Origin: Nocardioides iriomotensis
Lineage (GTDB): Bacteria; Actinomycetota; Actinomycetes; Propionibacteriales; Nocardioidaceae
NCBI RefSeq assembly: GCF_004168035.1
Contig: NZ_SDPU01000022.1
Coordinates: 278,819 to 342,818, forward strand
Direction of reading: 5' to 3'
DNA: 64,000 bases
Shown here: positions 29,281 to 38,308 of the stretch, piece by piece
How positions within the stretch are numbered: the first letter of the stretch is position 1
Layout of the letters: each line of letters opens with the position of its first letter
The notes under the pieces: generated by a model
What the model was told of the DNA's origin: nothing
Database searches by the model: none
What the model saw: the letters and a program-made list of their open reading frames with translations, nothing else
Program-made: the position numbers and the translations under genes

Positions 29281-29942
29281 CGCTCGGCCTCACCGAGCAG
29301 CCGGTCCAGGGCCGCGTCGAACGACGTCAGCCCGAGGCGGCCGCGGTACACCGAGAGCCGGTTGAAGGTCTCCCGGTCGACCCGGAGCCAGGCCTGTCCG
29401 GGGAAGTGCGCGTCCACGGCCTCGCGCCACACCGCCACGGGCAGTCGCGCGGTCGTCTCCTTGTGCCACGGGACCGGCTGGACGGCGATCGCGCCGGCGG
29501 TGCCGGTGAACACCTGGCCGCTGAACAGCAGCAGCAGGGGTACGACGCCGTCCTCGAGCGCGGCGAGGTACTTGTGGGCCGCGACGTCGACGTCGTAGCT
29601 CACCGGGAGGGCCAGGTCGAAGGTGCACTCACCGGTGAAGCCGGGGAGCACCTGGGACAGGAAGGCGAGCTGCAGCGGCTGCATCGTGGCGCCCCAGCGC
29701 CCCCGTGTGCCGAACAGGTCGACGACCTTGGTCGCCTCGCCGTCGTTGTACGGCCGGCGGACCGGCTCGATCCGCACCTGGCAGCGCAGGGCGAGGGCGT
29801 GCACGCGGAGGCCCGACGCGTCCCGGGCCCGCATCCTCAGCACGACGGTGGGGGACGCGGCGTACCGGTCGGCGACCGCCTCGTCGCAGCTGAAGTCGAG
29901 GTCGACGGTGGCACCGGGGAGGGCCGCGTCCGACGCGCTCAT
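29277..29942 (-). CDS. DUF6084 family hydrogenase-associated protein
   Basis: 221-aa protein matching the actinobacterial family I know as DUF6084. Begins near VDLDFSCDEAVADRYAASP; central FGTRGRWGATMQPLQLAFLS and PVSYDVDVAAHKYLAALEDG; then VVPLLLLFSGQVFTG and a C-terminal AWLRVDRETFNRLSVYRGR. Beta-rich with no obvious catalytic set or metal ligands. Stop/start overlaps (ATGA) on both sides. Function not known; restriction to hydrogenase loci suggests a role in maturation or electron-transfer complex assembly. Confidence 0.82.
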   Translation of the reverse strand: MSASDAALPGATVDLDFSCDEAVADRYAASPTVVLRMRARDASGLRVHALALRCQVRIEPVRRPYNDGEATKVVDLFGTRGRWGATMQPLQLAFLSQVLPGFTGECTFDLALPVSYDVDVAAHKYLAALEDGVVPLLLLFSGQVFTGTAGAIAVQPVPWHKETTARLPVAVWREAVDAHFPGQAWLRVDRETFNRLSVYRGRLGLTSFDAALDRLLGEAER

Positions 29943-30577
29943 GCGGCACCACCGGTTCGCGGCACCGAGCGGGCGCGACGGTCCAGGTCGGCGAACCAGG
30001 CGTCGATCCGCCGCCACACCTCGGTGCCGCCACCGAGCCCGGTCCACGACGAGCGGACCACGCCCACGAGCTCGTAGCAGAGGTCGATCGGCACGAGGTA
30101 GCACGCGAAGCCGTCGCCCAGACGGCGCAGCAGCACCGCCTCGACGTCCTCCATGGTGGTGCCGAGCACCGGGTGGTCGGCGACCAGGTCGTCCCAGGCG
30201 ACCAGGTCCAGCAGCGACTCCGTCGCGCCGCCCGGGCCGGGGTAGAACGCGAGCAGGTGCTCGATCCCGGACTGCCGGAAGAAGAAGACCAGGTCGACGG
30301 GGATCCGGAGCGCGTCCCACTGGCTCTCGGTGACGCGTGGGTCGGCCACGCGGCGCACGTCCTCGCCGACGCCGCGGTAGCGGCCGCCGCCGGCACCCTG
30401 CGGCGCGAACAGCAGGTAGCAGGGCCGGCAGACGCACAGCAGGCGGTGCTGCGCGACGTCGGCGACGTGCCCGTGCCGGTCGCCGATGCTGACGCCGCAG
30501 AACTCGCACCGCTCCTCCACCGGGGCGGCCGATGGCGCGGGAGCGGCGATCCGCCGCAGCGAGCCCAGGCCGCTCAT
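29939..30577 (-). CDS. DUF5947 family hydrogenase-associated protein
   Basis: 212-aa protein of the DUF5947 type. The N-terminal third carries a zinc-ribbon-like set: CEFCG near residue 25 and LLCVCRPCYLLF near residue 50, suggesting bound zinc or iron. Continues GGGRYRGVGEDVRRVADPRV, DLVFFFRQSGIEHLLAFYPG and CYLVPIDLCYELVGVVRSSW. The paired Cys motifs suggest a metal site relevant to hydrogenase assembly. Overlaps the NifU/Rieske-like gene and DUF6084 by four bases each. Confidence 0.82.
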   Translation of the reverse strand: MSGLGSLRRIAAPAPSAAPVEERCEFCGVSIGDRHGHVADVAQHRLLCVCRPCYLLFAPQGAGGGRYRGVGEDVRRVADPRVTESQWDALRIPVDLVFFFRQSGIEHLLAFYPGPGGATESLLDLVAWDDLVADHPVLGTTMEDVEAVLLRRLGDGFACYLVPIDLCYELVGVVRSSWTGLGGGTEVWRRIDAWFADLDRRARSVPRTGGAA

Positions 30578-31431
30578 ACCGCCTCCCGGCGCGGCAGCGC
30601 CATCTTCCACGCGCCGTGCTCGGGGAGCAGCGGGACGGGGGAGAGCGGAGTCGCGTCGGCGTCGAGCGCGCGACCGGCCAGCCGTACGTCGTACCCGTGC
30701 CCGCAGCGGCAGCGCAGCGCGTCACCCTCGAGCGTGCCCTCCGCCAGTGAGCCGAGGCAGGCCGGGCAGCGGTCGAGGTAGGCGAGGAGCGTGCCGTCGA
30801 GGTTCGCGACGAGGACGGACTCCCCGGCGACGTCGACGCGCCGCAGCGTCCGCGGTGGCACGTCCAGGTCGAGGTGCTCCCAGCCGGCGGACGGTCCGGC
30901 CGCGGGGACGGGGTCGTGCGGGCTGAACGGCGCGATCTGCAGGAGCGCCGGACCCGCGTCCACCATGCCCTCGGCCTCGACGGCGACGACGTCCGGCGCG
31001 GCGACCAGGATCGCGTCCTCGATGGCCGACCTCACGGTGAGGGACGAGGACGGGCAGCCGTCGCAGCTGCCCTCCAGCCGCAGGTGCACCACGCCCGCGG
31101 CGTCGACCTCGGACAGCGACACGCCTCCGGCGTGCGACCCCAGGTACGGGCGCACCTGCTCCAGCGCGCGCTGCACCCGGGTGTCGACGTCGTCGGGGTG
31201 CAGGTCGTGCAGCACCAGCAGGTTGCCGACCACGTCGTCGTCGGCCAGGCGGCGCAGGACCTCGGGCGTGACCTCCTCGACGAGCCGGGCCAGCCCGGCG
31301 CCGTACAGGCTCATCACCGCCTGCAGCAGTCCCTCGACGCGCTCGAGCACCGCGGGCGGGCTGCTCTGCCCGAGCTCGTCGAGCAGGGTCTCGATGCGCT
31401 CGCTGACCTCACGTACCGACACGGGCTCCAT
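30574..31431 (-). CDS. NifU-domain / Rieske-like fusion, candidate hydrogenase electron relay
   Basis: 285-aa fusion. The NifU C-terminal-type domain (about 80-155) has LEGSCDGCPSSSLTVRSAI, the CxxC that binds a [4Fe-4S] cluster. The C-terminal domain (about 180-285) has Rieske/ferredoxin-like beta structure with CPACLGSLAEG and RCRCGHGYDVRLAGR. The canonical C-x-H...C-x2-H Rieske ligands are changed to C-x2-C...C-x-C-x-H. In mycobacterial Hyd-2 the small Fe-S protein HhyE is proposed to pass electrons from hydrogenase to quinone; this gene is the likely equivalent. Start chosen by GAGGAGGAG; it overlaps hypB by 23 bases. Confidence 0.85.
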   Translation of the reverse strand: MEPVSVREVSERIETLLDELGQSSPPAVLERVEGLLQAVMSLYGAGLARLVEEVTPEVLRRLADDDVVGNLLVLHDLHPDDVDTRVQRALEQVRPYLGSHAGGVSLSEVDAAGVVHLRLEGSCDGCPSSSLTVRSAIEDAILVAAPDVVAVEAEGMVDAGPALLQIAPFSPHDPVPAAGPSAGWEHLDLDVPPRTLRRVDVAGESVLVANLDGTLLAYLDRCPACLGSLAEGTLEGDALRCRCGHGYDVRLAGRALDADATPLSPVPLLPEHGAWKMALPRREAV

Positions 31432-32140
31432 GCGCGGCTCCTCCTCGTTCGGCGGCGACGTCCTCCAGGAACGCGTACCAGTGCTCGACGTTCTCCCCGG
31501 TCCGCACCGACAGCGGCAGCACCTCGACGCCGGGGCGCAGGGCACGGGCCTGCTCCTCGAACCGGGCCAGGTCGAAGTCGACGTACGGCAGGAGGTCCGT
31601 CTTGTTGACCACGACGAGGTCGGCGACGCCGAACATGTGCGGGTACTTCAGCGGCTTGTCGTCGCCCTCGGTGACCGACACGACCACGACCTTGGCGCGC
31701 TCGCCGAGGTCGAAGAGGGCCGGGCAGACCAGGTTGCCGACGTTCTCCACGAACAGCAGCGCGCCGGTCGGCGGGTCGAGCTCGTGCAGGGCCCGGTGCA
31801 CCATCGCGGCGTCGAGGTGGCAGCCCGCCCCGGTGTTGACCTGGACCGCGCGCGCACCCGCGCGGCGGATCCGGTCGGCGTCGAACGACGTCTCCTGGTC
31901 GCCCTCGATGACGCAGACGGTGTGCCGCCACGCGAGGTCCGCGACCGTGCGCTCGAGCAGGCTGGTCTTGCCCGCCCCGGGCGAGCTCATCAGGTTGAGC
32001 GCCGTGATCTCCCGCGCGGCCAGCGAGTCCCGGACGTGCTCGGCGAGCCGGTCGTTCTTGGCGAGGAGGCGCTCCTCGACGAGCACCGTCTCGGTGGTCT
32101 CGGTGGCCGGGGCGTCACCGCAGCCGCAGGTCAGGCACAC
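31409..32140 (-). CDS. hypB: Hydrogenase nickel incorporation GTPase HypB
   Basis: 243-aa SIMIBI GTPase supplying nickel to the large subunit with HypA. It keeps the N-terminal high-affinity nickel motif CLTCGCGD, like E. coli HypB CxxCGC. Walker A is MSSPGAGKTSLLE, followed by VIEGDQETSFDADRIRRAG, the G-domain metal site NTGAGCHLD (Cys-His), ENVGNLVCPALFDLGE and the NKTD guanine motif. The GTG at 32140 has GGGAGGAG just upstream and gives the canonical N-terminus. It overlaps hypA by 10 bases and the NifU/Rieske-like gene by 23. Confidence 0.96.
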   Translation of the reverse strand: MCLTCGCGDAPATETTETVLVEERLLAKNDRLAEHVRDSLAAREITALNLMSSPGAGKTSLLERTVADLAWRHTVCVIEGDQETSFDADRIRRAGARAVQVNTGAGCHLDAAMVHRALHELDPPTGALLFVENVGNLVCPALFDLGERAKVVVVSVTEGDDKPLKYPHMFGVADLVVVNKTDLLPYVDFDLARFEEQARALRPGVEVLPLSVRTGENVEHWYAFLEDVAAERGGAAHGARVGT

Positions 32141-32382
32141 GACTCCTCCCGGACCAGCTCGACGCTGACCAGGGCGAGGTCGTCGCCCGCGCACTCCTCG
32201 ACAACCAGCGCGGCGCCGGCCAGCGGCGTCTCCGCGGCCACGACGTCGAAGCAGAACGCCATCGCCTCCGGCACGACGCCCGACGCGTCCCCGACCCGGA
32301 CCGTGACCGCCACGACCCGGCGCCCGACGGTGCGCTCGGCCACCAGGTCCACCAGGCTCTCCGTGATCGCCAGCTCGTGCAC
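32131..32382 (-). CDS. hypA: HypA-like nickel metallochaperone lacking the zinc loop
   Basis: 83-aa protein starting (GTG) with VHELAITESLVDLVAERTVG. This is the HypA N-terminus with the nickel-binding His2-Glu3 pair, then RVGDASGVVPEAMAFCFDVV. Normal HypA is about 110-115 aa and has a zinc domain with two CxxC motifs. Here the sequence passes directly from AALVVEEC to AGDDLALVSVELV, the usual last strand, so the zinc hairpin is absent as a clean in-frame deletion. Only isolated Cys residues remain. It sits between hhyL and hypB, eight bases after hhyL. Nickel docking is probably retained; zinc-dependent regulation is not. Confidence 0.85.
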   Translation of the reverse strand: MHELAITESLVDLVAERTVGRRVVAVTVRVGDASGVVPEAMAFCFDVVAAETPLAGAALVVEECAGDDLALVSVELVREESCA

Positions 32383-32390
32383 GGCGCGAC

Positions 32391-34184
32391 CTAGTAGGGC
32401 TTTACCGGGACGCTCGGCGTGTGCAGGTGCTCCACCACCCGGCCGCGGCCGGTGAACATGTGGACGCCGCACGGCAGGCAGGGGTCGAACGAGCGGACCG
32501 CCCGCATCACGTCGATGCCCTTGAAGGTCTCCGGCGGGTTCTCCTCGAAGATCGGCGTGTTCTGGACGGCGTCCTCGTAGGGACCGGGGGTCCCGTAGGT
32601 GTCGCGGACGCTGCCGTTCCACGGGGTCGGCGGGTAGGGGTGGTAGTTCGCGATCTTCCCGTCGCGGATGACCATGTGGTGGCTGAGCACGCCGCGGACC
32701 GCCTCGGTGAATCCGACGGACACGGCCTGGTCGGGCACCTCGAACCTCGTCCAGGTGTCCGTGCGGCCGGCCCGGACCTCCTCCAGCGCCTTCTCGGTGA
32801 AGTGCAGGGCGAGCGCGGCGGAGTACGCCTGGAAGTAGGTGCGGGCGCGGTTGCGCTCGATCGCGTTGCTCCAGCGCGGGATCTTCCACTCGAAGGTGAC
32901 CTCGGGCTTCAGCGCCGTGCGGGGCAGGTTGATGACCACGCTGCTGCCGGTCGCCTTCACGTAGCCGCAGTCGACGAGGCCGCTGAGCGCGGTCGACCAG
33001 AGCCGGGCGATCGGCCCGCCGCCGGTGTCGAGGGCGAGGTGGTCGGTGCCGTCGAACCAGCGCGGCGACATCGTCCAGGAGTAGGCGTTGTCCCAGTCGC
33101 GCTTGGCCGGCTTGGGGATCGTGTGCTGGTTCCACGGGTGCCGCTCGTCGACCGGGTTGCCGAGCGGGTCGCGGGTCACGAACGTCTCGCGCCCGGACTT
33201 CACCCAGTCCTCGTAGTAGGAGTGGCCGAGCAGGATCCGGATGCCGAGGTTGATCTCGACGAGGTCGTTGGTGACGAGGTTGCCGTCGACGATCACACCC
33301 GGCGTGACGAACATCTTCCTGCCCCAGTCGGACATGGTCGCGTAGCGGAAGTCGCAGTACGCCGGGTCGTTCAGGCTGCCCCAGCAGCCCAGCAGGATGC
33401 GGCGCTCGCCGACGTGCTCGTAGCCGGGCAGCGCCTCGTAGAAGAAGTCGAACAGGTCGTCGTGGAGCGGCACGACCTTCTTCATGAACTCGACGTACCG
33501 CATCAGCCGGGTCAGGTAGTCGGTGAACAGCTGGATCGTCGCGGTCGTGCCGACGCCGCCCGGGTACAGCGTCGAGGGGTGGACGTGCCGGCCCTCCATC
33601 AGGCAGAACATCTCGCGGGTGTACCGGCTGACCTGCAGCGCCTCGCGGTAGAACTCGCCCTCGAGCGGGTTGAGCGACCGCATGATGTCGCCGATGGTCC
33701 GGTACCCGTGGATCCCGGCGTTCGGCGCCTCGGTGCTGTTGGCGCGTTCCAGGACCCCGGGGTTGGTCTCCTTGACCATCCGCTCGCAGTAGTCCACCCC
33801 GACGAGGTTCTCCTGGAAGATGTTGTGGTCGAACATGTACTCCGCGGCCTCACCGAGGTTGATGATCCACTCGCCGAGGTGGGGCGGCGCGATGCCGTAG
33901 GCCATGTTCTGGTTGTAGACCGAGCAGGTGGCGTGGTTGTCGCCGCAGATGCCGCAGATCCGGCTGGTGATGAAGTGCGCGTCCCGCGGGTCCTTGCCCC
34001 GCATGAACAGGCTGTAGCCGCGGAAGATCGACGACGTGCTGTGGCACTCGAGGATCTTCTTCTGCTTGAAGTCGACGCTGGCGTAGATGCCGAGGCTGCC
34101 CACGATCCTGGTGACCGGGTCCCACGACATCTCGACGACGTCGGTGTCCTGCTGCGTGGTCCGCTTGGGTTCGGTGATGGTCAT
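32391..34184 (-). CDS. hhyL: [NiFe] hydrogenase large subunit (group 1h-like, high-affinity)
   Basis: 597-aa catalytic subunit carrying the Ni-Fe(CN)2CO site. The L1 motif RICGICGDNHATCS places Cys77 and Cys80; the L2 motif DPCLPCGVH places Cys569 and Cys572. A 22-residue tail after His575 should be removed by the downstream protease. Conserved blocks include VTRIVGSLGIYASVDF, SSIFRGYSLFMRGKDPRDA and the long insert typical of actinobacterial hydrogenases. It oxidises H2 to protons and electrons for aerobic respiration, cytoplasm-facing by analogy with HhyL. 11 bases downstream of the small subunit. Confidence 0.95.
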   Translation of the reverse strand: MTITEPKRTTQQDTDVVEMSWDPVTRIVGSLGIYASVDFKQKKILECHSTSSIFRGYSLFMRGKDPRDAHFITSRICGICGDNHATCSVYNQNMAYGIAPPHLGEWIINLGEAAEYMFDHNIFQENLVGVDYCERMVKETNPGVLERANSTEAPNAGIHGYRTIGDIMRSLNPLEGEFYREALQVSRYTREMFCLMEGRHVHPSTLYPGGVGTTATIQLFTDYLTRLMRYVEFMKKVVPLHDDLFDFFYEALPGYEHVGERRILLGCWGSLNDPAYCDFRYATMSDWGRKMFVTPGVIVDGNLVTNDLVEINLGIRILLGHSYYEDWVKSGRETFVTRDPLGNPVDERHPWNQHTIPKPAKRDWDNAYSWTMSPRWFDGTDHLALDTGGGPIARLWSTALSGLVDCGYVKATGSSVVINLPRTALKPEVTFEWKIPRWSNAIERNRARTYFQAYSAALALHFTEKALEEVRAGRTDTWTRFEVPDQAVSVGFTEAVRGVLSHHMVIRDGKIANYHPYPPTPWNGSVRDTYGTPGPYEDAVQNTPIFEENPPETFKGIDVMRAVRSFDPCLPCGVHMFTGRGRVVEHLHTPSVPVKPY

Positions 34185-34195
34185 GGTCGCTCCGC

Positions 34196-35257
<1,062 letters not shown>

Positions 35258-35330
35258 TTTCCACCTCCGGAAGCGGGCCTCTTCATCGTGCTTCGAGCGT
35301 CCCGGCCGGGACACGGGGAAGGCCGGGTCA

Positions 35331-35343
35331 ATTGCGCCGCAAT
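35331..35343. promoter_or_regulatory. Inverted repeat in the hydrogenase promoter region
   Basis: ATTGCGCCGCAAT (arms ATTGCG/CGCAAT), 74 bases upstream of the small-subunit start and 62 bases before the divergent DUF1707 gene. Candidate operator for a hydrogenase regulator. Confidence 0.4.
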
Positions 35344-35405
35344 CGGGGAGTCGGGCACTCCGCGAATCGGGGACGCGACGGCCGGGCTGCGACTAGCCTG
35401 GAGCG

Positions 35406-35951
35406 GTGGGGAGCCAGCAGCCGGACGAGGCCGACGGCGTCGTCGAGGCGTCGGGGAACCGCGCAGGCCCGACCGCCGCGGGACCGGACCTCTCGGGGAT
35501 CGAGGACGTCGCGCGCGACCTCGGCACGACGTTCACCACCCACGTGCGCGAGCGCGCGGCCGCCGCGCAGGCGGCACGCGACGGCGTGCTGGCCTCCGAC
35601 GCCGACCGCGACGCGGCCGTGAAGGTGCTCGCGGACGCGTTCTCCGTCGGCCGGCTGTCGTCGGCCGAGCTCGAGCAGCGCACCGGGCGGGCCCTCGCGG
35701 CGCGCACCCACGGCGAGCTCGACGACCTGCTGGCCGGCCTCGGCGGCTACCGGGTGGCCGTGCCGAGCCGCCCGTGGCGCAAGGCGGTCTTCGGCGTGGT
35801 GGCGTTCCTGACGTCACCGTTCGTGCTGCTGGGCAGCCTGCTCTTCGCGTTCGGCTCCGACGTCGGCGACCACGTCGGCGGGGCGGTGTTCCTGGTGGTC
35901 CTGCTGCCGGGGCTGTTCGCGCTGTGGCGCTGGGCGTGGCCGCGGTCCTGA
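35406..35951 (+). CDS. DUF1707 (SHOCT-like) membrane protein
   Basis: 181-aa protein with an unstructured N-terminus, then a DUF1707 domain (about 60-115) seen as ASDADRDAAVKVLADAFSVG and RLSSAELEQRTGRALAART, and two C-terminal transmembrane helices. DUF1707 occurs in many actinobacterial envelope proteins and resembles short oligomerisation domains; no catalytic role is known. Begins with GTG. Divergent from the hydrogenase operon. A second DUF1707 protein lies at 56669-57235. Confidence 0.85.
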   Translation: MGSQQPDEADGVVEASGNRAGPTAAGPDLSGIEDVARDLGTTFTTHVRERAAAAQAARDGVLASDADRDAAVKVLADAFSVGRLSSAELEQRTGRALAARTHGELDDLLAGLGGYRVAVPSRPWRKAVFGVVAFLTSPFVLLGSLLFAFGSDVGDHVGGAVFLVVLLPGLFALWRWAWPRS

Positions 35952-35964
35952 GCCGCCGGCGCCG

Positions 35965-36813
35965 TCAGGCCAGGGGGGTCGCCCGGCCGAGCAGGTGGGG
36001 CTTGTCGTTCTTCGGGTTGCGCAAGGCGAACGCGTAGCCGTCGCCGACCTTCGTCGACCCGAACGCCACCGTGCCGGGCAGCAGGACGGGCTTCTTGAAC
36101 GCCACCTCCACCGTCACCGCGTCGGGCAGCCGCCCGTCGAGCGCCGCGAGGCAGCGTGCCTTGCTCCACATGCCGTGCGCGATCTGCCGGGGGAAGCCGA
36201 ACGCCTTCGCCGTGACGCCGTACAGGTGGATCGGGTTGTGGTCCCCGGACACCGCGGCGTAGCGGCGGCCGAGGTCCCCGGCCAGCCGCCACTGCACGCC
36301 GCCGGCGGGCACGTCCTCGAACGTCCTGTCCGCCGCGGCCGCCTCGCGGTCGCCGCCGCCGAGACGCAGGTACGTCGAGCGGGACTGCCACACCAGCTCG
36401 CCGGCGCTGTGCACGTCGACGTCGAGGTCGAAGGCCCGGCCCTTGGCGTGCGGGCGGAGGCCGCCGGAGCGGGCGGTGACCTGGAGCTTCTCGTCGGGCG
36501 AGATCGCGCGGTGCTGGGTGAGGGCGTTCTCCAGGTGCACCGTGCCGATCGCGGGGAACGGGAAGTCCCGGCTGGTCATGATCGCCATGTGCAGCGGGAA
36601 CGCGAGCAGGTGCGGGTAGGTGAGCGGCAGGCTCTCCTTGAGCGGGAACCCGCAGACCTCGCTGTACGCCGCCACGTGGTCACGGTCGACGGGCACGTCG
36701 TACCGGGTCTCGACGAGCTCGGGCAGGTCGGTGCCGGTCTTGCGGATGCCCGGCAGCTGGTTGACGACCGGGATCGACGGCAGCGCCGCCCGGAGCATCG
36801 TGGGGACGGCCAT
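35965..36813 (-). CDS. htdX: MaoC-like (R)-hydroxyacyl dehydratase, HtdX-like
   Basis: 282-aa double-hotdog dehydratase/hydratase. The catalytic R-hydratase motif is YAAVSGDHNPIHLYGVTAKA followed by GFPRQIAHGMW (Asp-His pair). The first half has VDRDHVAAYSEVCGFPL and LTYPHLLAFPLHMAIM. Together with the next gene and the divergent thiolase this is the order of mycobacterial Rv0241c (htdX)-Rv0242c (fabG4)-Rv0243 (fadA2). It is likely to interconvert 3-hydroxyacyl- and enoyl-CoA/ACP in lipid metabolism. Four bases downstream of fabG4. Confidence 0.9.
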   Translation of the reverse strand: MAVPTMLRAALPSIPVVNQLPGIRKTGTDLPELVETRYDVPVDRDHVAAYSEVCGFPLKESLPLTYPHLLAFPLHMAIMTSRDFPFPAIGTVHLENALTQHRAISPDEKLQVTARSGGLRPHAKGRAFDLDVDVHSAGELVWQSRSTYLRLGGGDREAAAADRTFEDVPAGGVQWRLAGDLGRRYAAVSGDHNPIHLYGVTAKAFGFPRQIAHGMWSKARCLAALDGRLPDAVTVEVAFKKPVLLPGTVAFGSTKVGDGYAFALRNPKNDKPHLLGRATPLA

Positions 36814-36817
36814 CAGG

Positions 36818-38176
36818 TCAGGCCCCCAGCATCATCTGGCCGCAGACCCGGACCACGTTGCCGTTGACCGCGGTGGAGGCCGGGTTGGCGTACCAGGCGA
36901 TCGCCTCGGCGACGTCGACCGGCAGACCGCCCTGCGACAGCGCGTTGAGCCGGCGGCCCACCTCCCGGGTCGCGAAGGGCACGGCCGCGGTCATCTTCGT
37001 CTCGATGAAGCCCGGGGCGACCGCGTTGATGGTGATGCCGTCCTTGAGGTCGTCGGCCAGGCTGTCGACGAGGCCGATGACGCCGGCCTTGGAGGCGGCG
37101 TAGTTGGTCTGGCCCAGGTTGCCGGCGATGCCCGCGATCGAGGCGACGCCGACGATGCGGCCGTTCTTGGCGATCAGCTTCTGCCGGAGCAGCTCGGTCG
37201 TGATCCGCTCGGGCGCGGTCAGGTTGACCGCGATCGTCGAGCCGAAGCCGTCGGCCTTCATGTTCGCCAGCTTCTTGTCCCGGGTGATGCCGGCGTTGTG
37301 CACGACGACGTCGACCTTCGTGTGCTTCTCCTTCACGTGCTGCGCGATCCGCTGCGGCGCGTCCTTGCCGGTGATGTCCAGCGTGAGGTGGTCGCCGTCC
37401 AGCTCGCGCATCAGGGCCTGCAGCTCGCTCGCCGCCTGCGGCACGTCGATGCCGAGGATCGTGGCGCCGTCGCGGTGCAGCACCCGGGCGATCTGCTCGC
37501 CGATGCCGCGGCTGGCACCGGTGACGATCGCGACCTTGCCGGCCAGCGGCTTGGTCCAGTCGGTGACCTCCTCGGCCGCGTCGACGGCGCCGTGGGCGCC
37601 GATCCGGACGACCTGGCCGGACACGTAGGCCGACTTGGGGGAGAGCAGGAAGCCCAGGGTCGACGCGAGCGCGGCCGGGTGGTCGTGCGCCTCGGGCGCG
37701 ACGTACACGAGCTGCACCGTGCCGCCCTTGCCGATCTCCTTGCCGAGCGAGCGGGTGAAGCCCTCGAGCGCGCGCTGCGCCACGCGCTCCGCCCCGTGCA
37801 GCGCCTCGGGCGTCACGCCGAGGACGACCACGCGCGGGCAGGTGCCGAGGCTGCGCATGAGCGGGGTGAAGAACTCCTGGAGGGCGACGAGCTGGTCGCT
37901 CGCCGCGATGCCGGTGGCGTCGAAGACCAGCCCCTTGTAGCGCTCCTCGCCCTCGCCCACCGGTCCGGCGCCGCGGACGTGCGCGATGCCGAGGTCGTCG
38001 AGCGCGGTGACGAGGGACTTCTCGAGCCGGCCGTCGCCGCCGAGCACGATCGTGCCGTCGACGAGCGGGGCACCCTCGGTCCAGCGCTCCAGGCGGACCG
38101 GGTTGGGCAGGCCGAGGTTCTTGGCGAGCAGCTGGCCGACGGGCGTGTGGATCAGGCTCTGGTAGCGGTCGCTCAT
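36818..38176 (-). CDS. fabG4: High-molecular-weight 3-oxoacyl-(ACP/CoA) reductase, FabG4-like
   Basis: 452-aa short-chain dehydrogenase with an extra N-terminal flavodoxin-like domain of about 210 residues, the hallmark of FabG4 (Rv0242c) as opposed to ~250-aa FabG. The C-terminal SDR domain has AIVTGASRGIGEQIARVL, VVHNAGITRDKKLANM, GRIVGVASIAGIAGNLGQTN and the catalytic YAASKAG. C-terminus ends GQMMLGA. NADH-preferring reduction of 3-oxoacyl-CoA is known for the mycobacterial enzyme. Divergent from fadA2 across 132 bases that contain operator-like repeats. Confidence 0.93.
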   Translation of the reverse strand: MSDRYQSLIHTPVGQLLAKNLGLPNPVRLERWTEGAPLVDGTIVLGGDGRLEKSLVTALDDLGIAHVRGAGPVGEGEERYKGLVFDATGIAASDQLVALQEFFTPLMRSLGTCPRVVVLGVTPEALHGAERVAQRALEGFTRSLGKEIGKGGTVQLVYVAPEAHDHPAALASTLGFLLSPKSAYVSGQVVRIGAHGAVDAAEEVTDWTKPLAGKVAIVTGASRGIGEQIARVLHRDGATILGIDVPQAASELQALMRELDGDHLTLDITGKDAPQRIAQHVKEKHTKVDVVVHNAGITRDKKLANMKADGFGSTIAVNLTAPERITTELLRQKLIAKNGRIVGVASIAGIAGNLGQTNYAASKAGVIGLVDSLADDLKDGITINAVAPGFIETKMTAAVPFATREVGRRLNALSQGGLPVDVAEAIAWYANPASTAVNGNVVRVCGQMMLGA

Positions 38177-38217
38177 CGCGGCGGTCCTCCTGGACGGGGG
38201 GAGCGGGCAGTCCTACA

Positions 38218-38237
38218 GTTGTAACGAGCGGTATAAC
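38218..38237 (-). promoter_or_regulatory. Inverted-repeat element upstream of fabG4
   Basis: Plus strand GTTGTAACGAGCGGTATAAC, a near-dyad GTTGTAAC/GGTATAAC separated by GAGC, 42 bases before fabG4. It has the same overall spacing as the TTGTTACC elements near fadA and fadA2, and may be the operator for the same repressor. Confidence 0.4.
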
Positions 38238-38285
38238 TCGGTGTCCACATTTCGTGACGTGACCCTCATCGGGTTTTCCTACCCC

Positions 38286-38305
38286 TTGTTACCGGAGAGT
38301 ATGTA
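38286..38305 (+). promoter_or_regulatory. Candidate operator directly upstream of fadA2
   Basis: TTGTTACCGGAGAGTATGTA. With the preceding C it shares the exact decamer CTTGTTACCG and GTA at the same distance with the fadA element on the opposite strand at 14961-14981. It overlaps the probable GGAGAG ribosome-binding site. Confidence 0.5.
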
Positions 38306-38308
38306 CCC

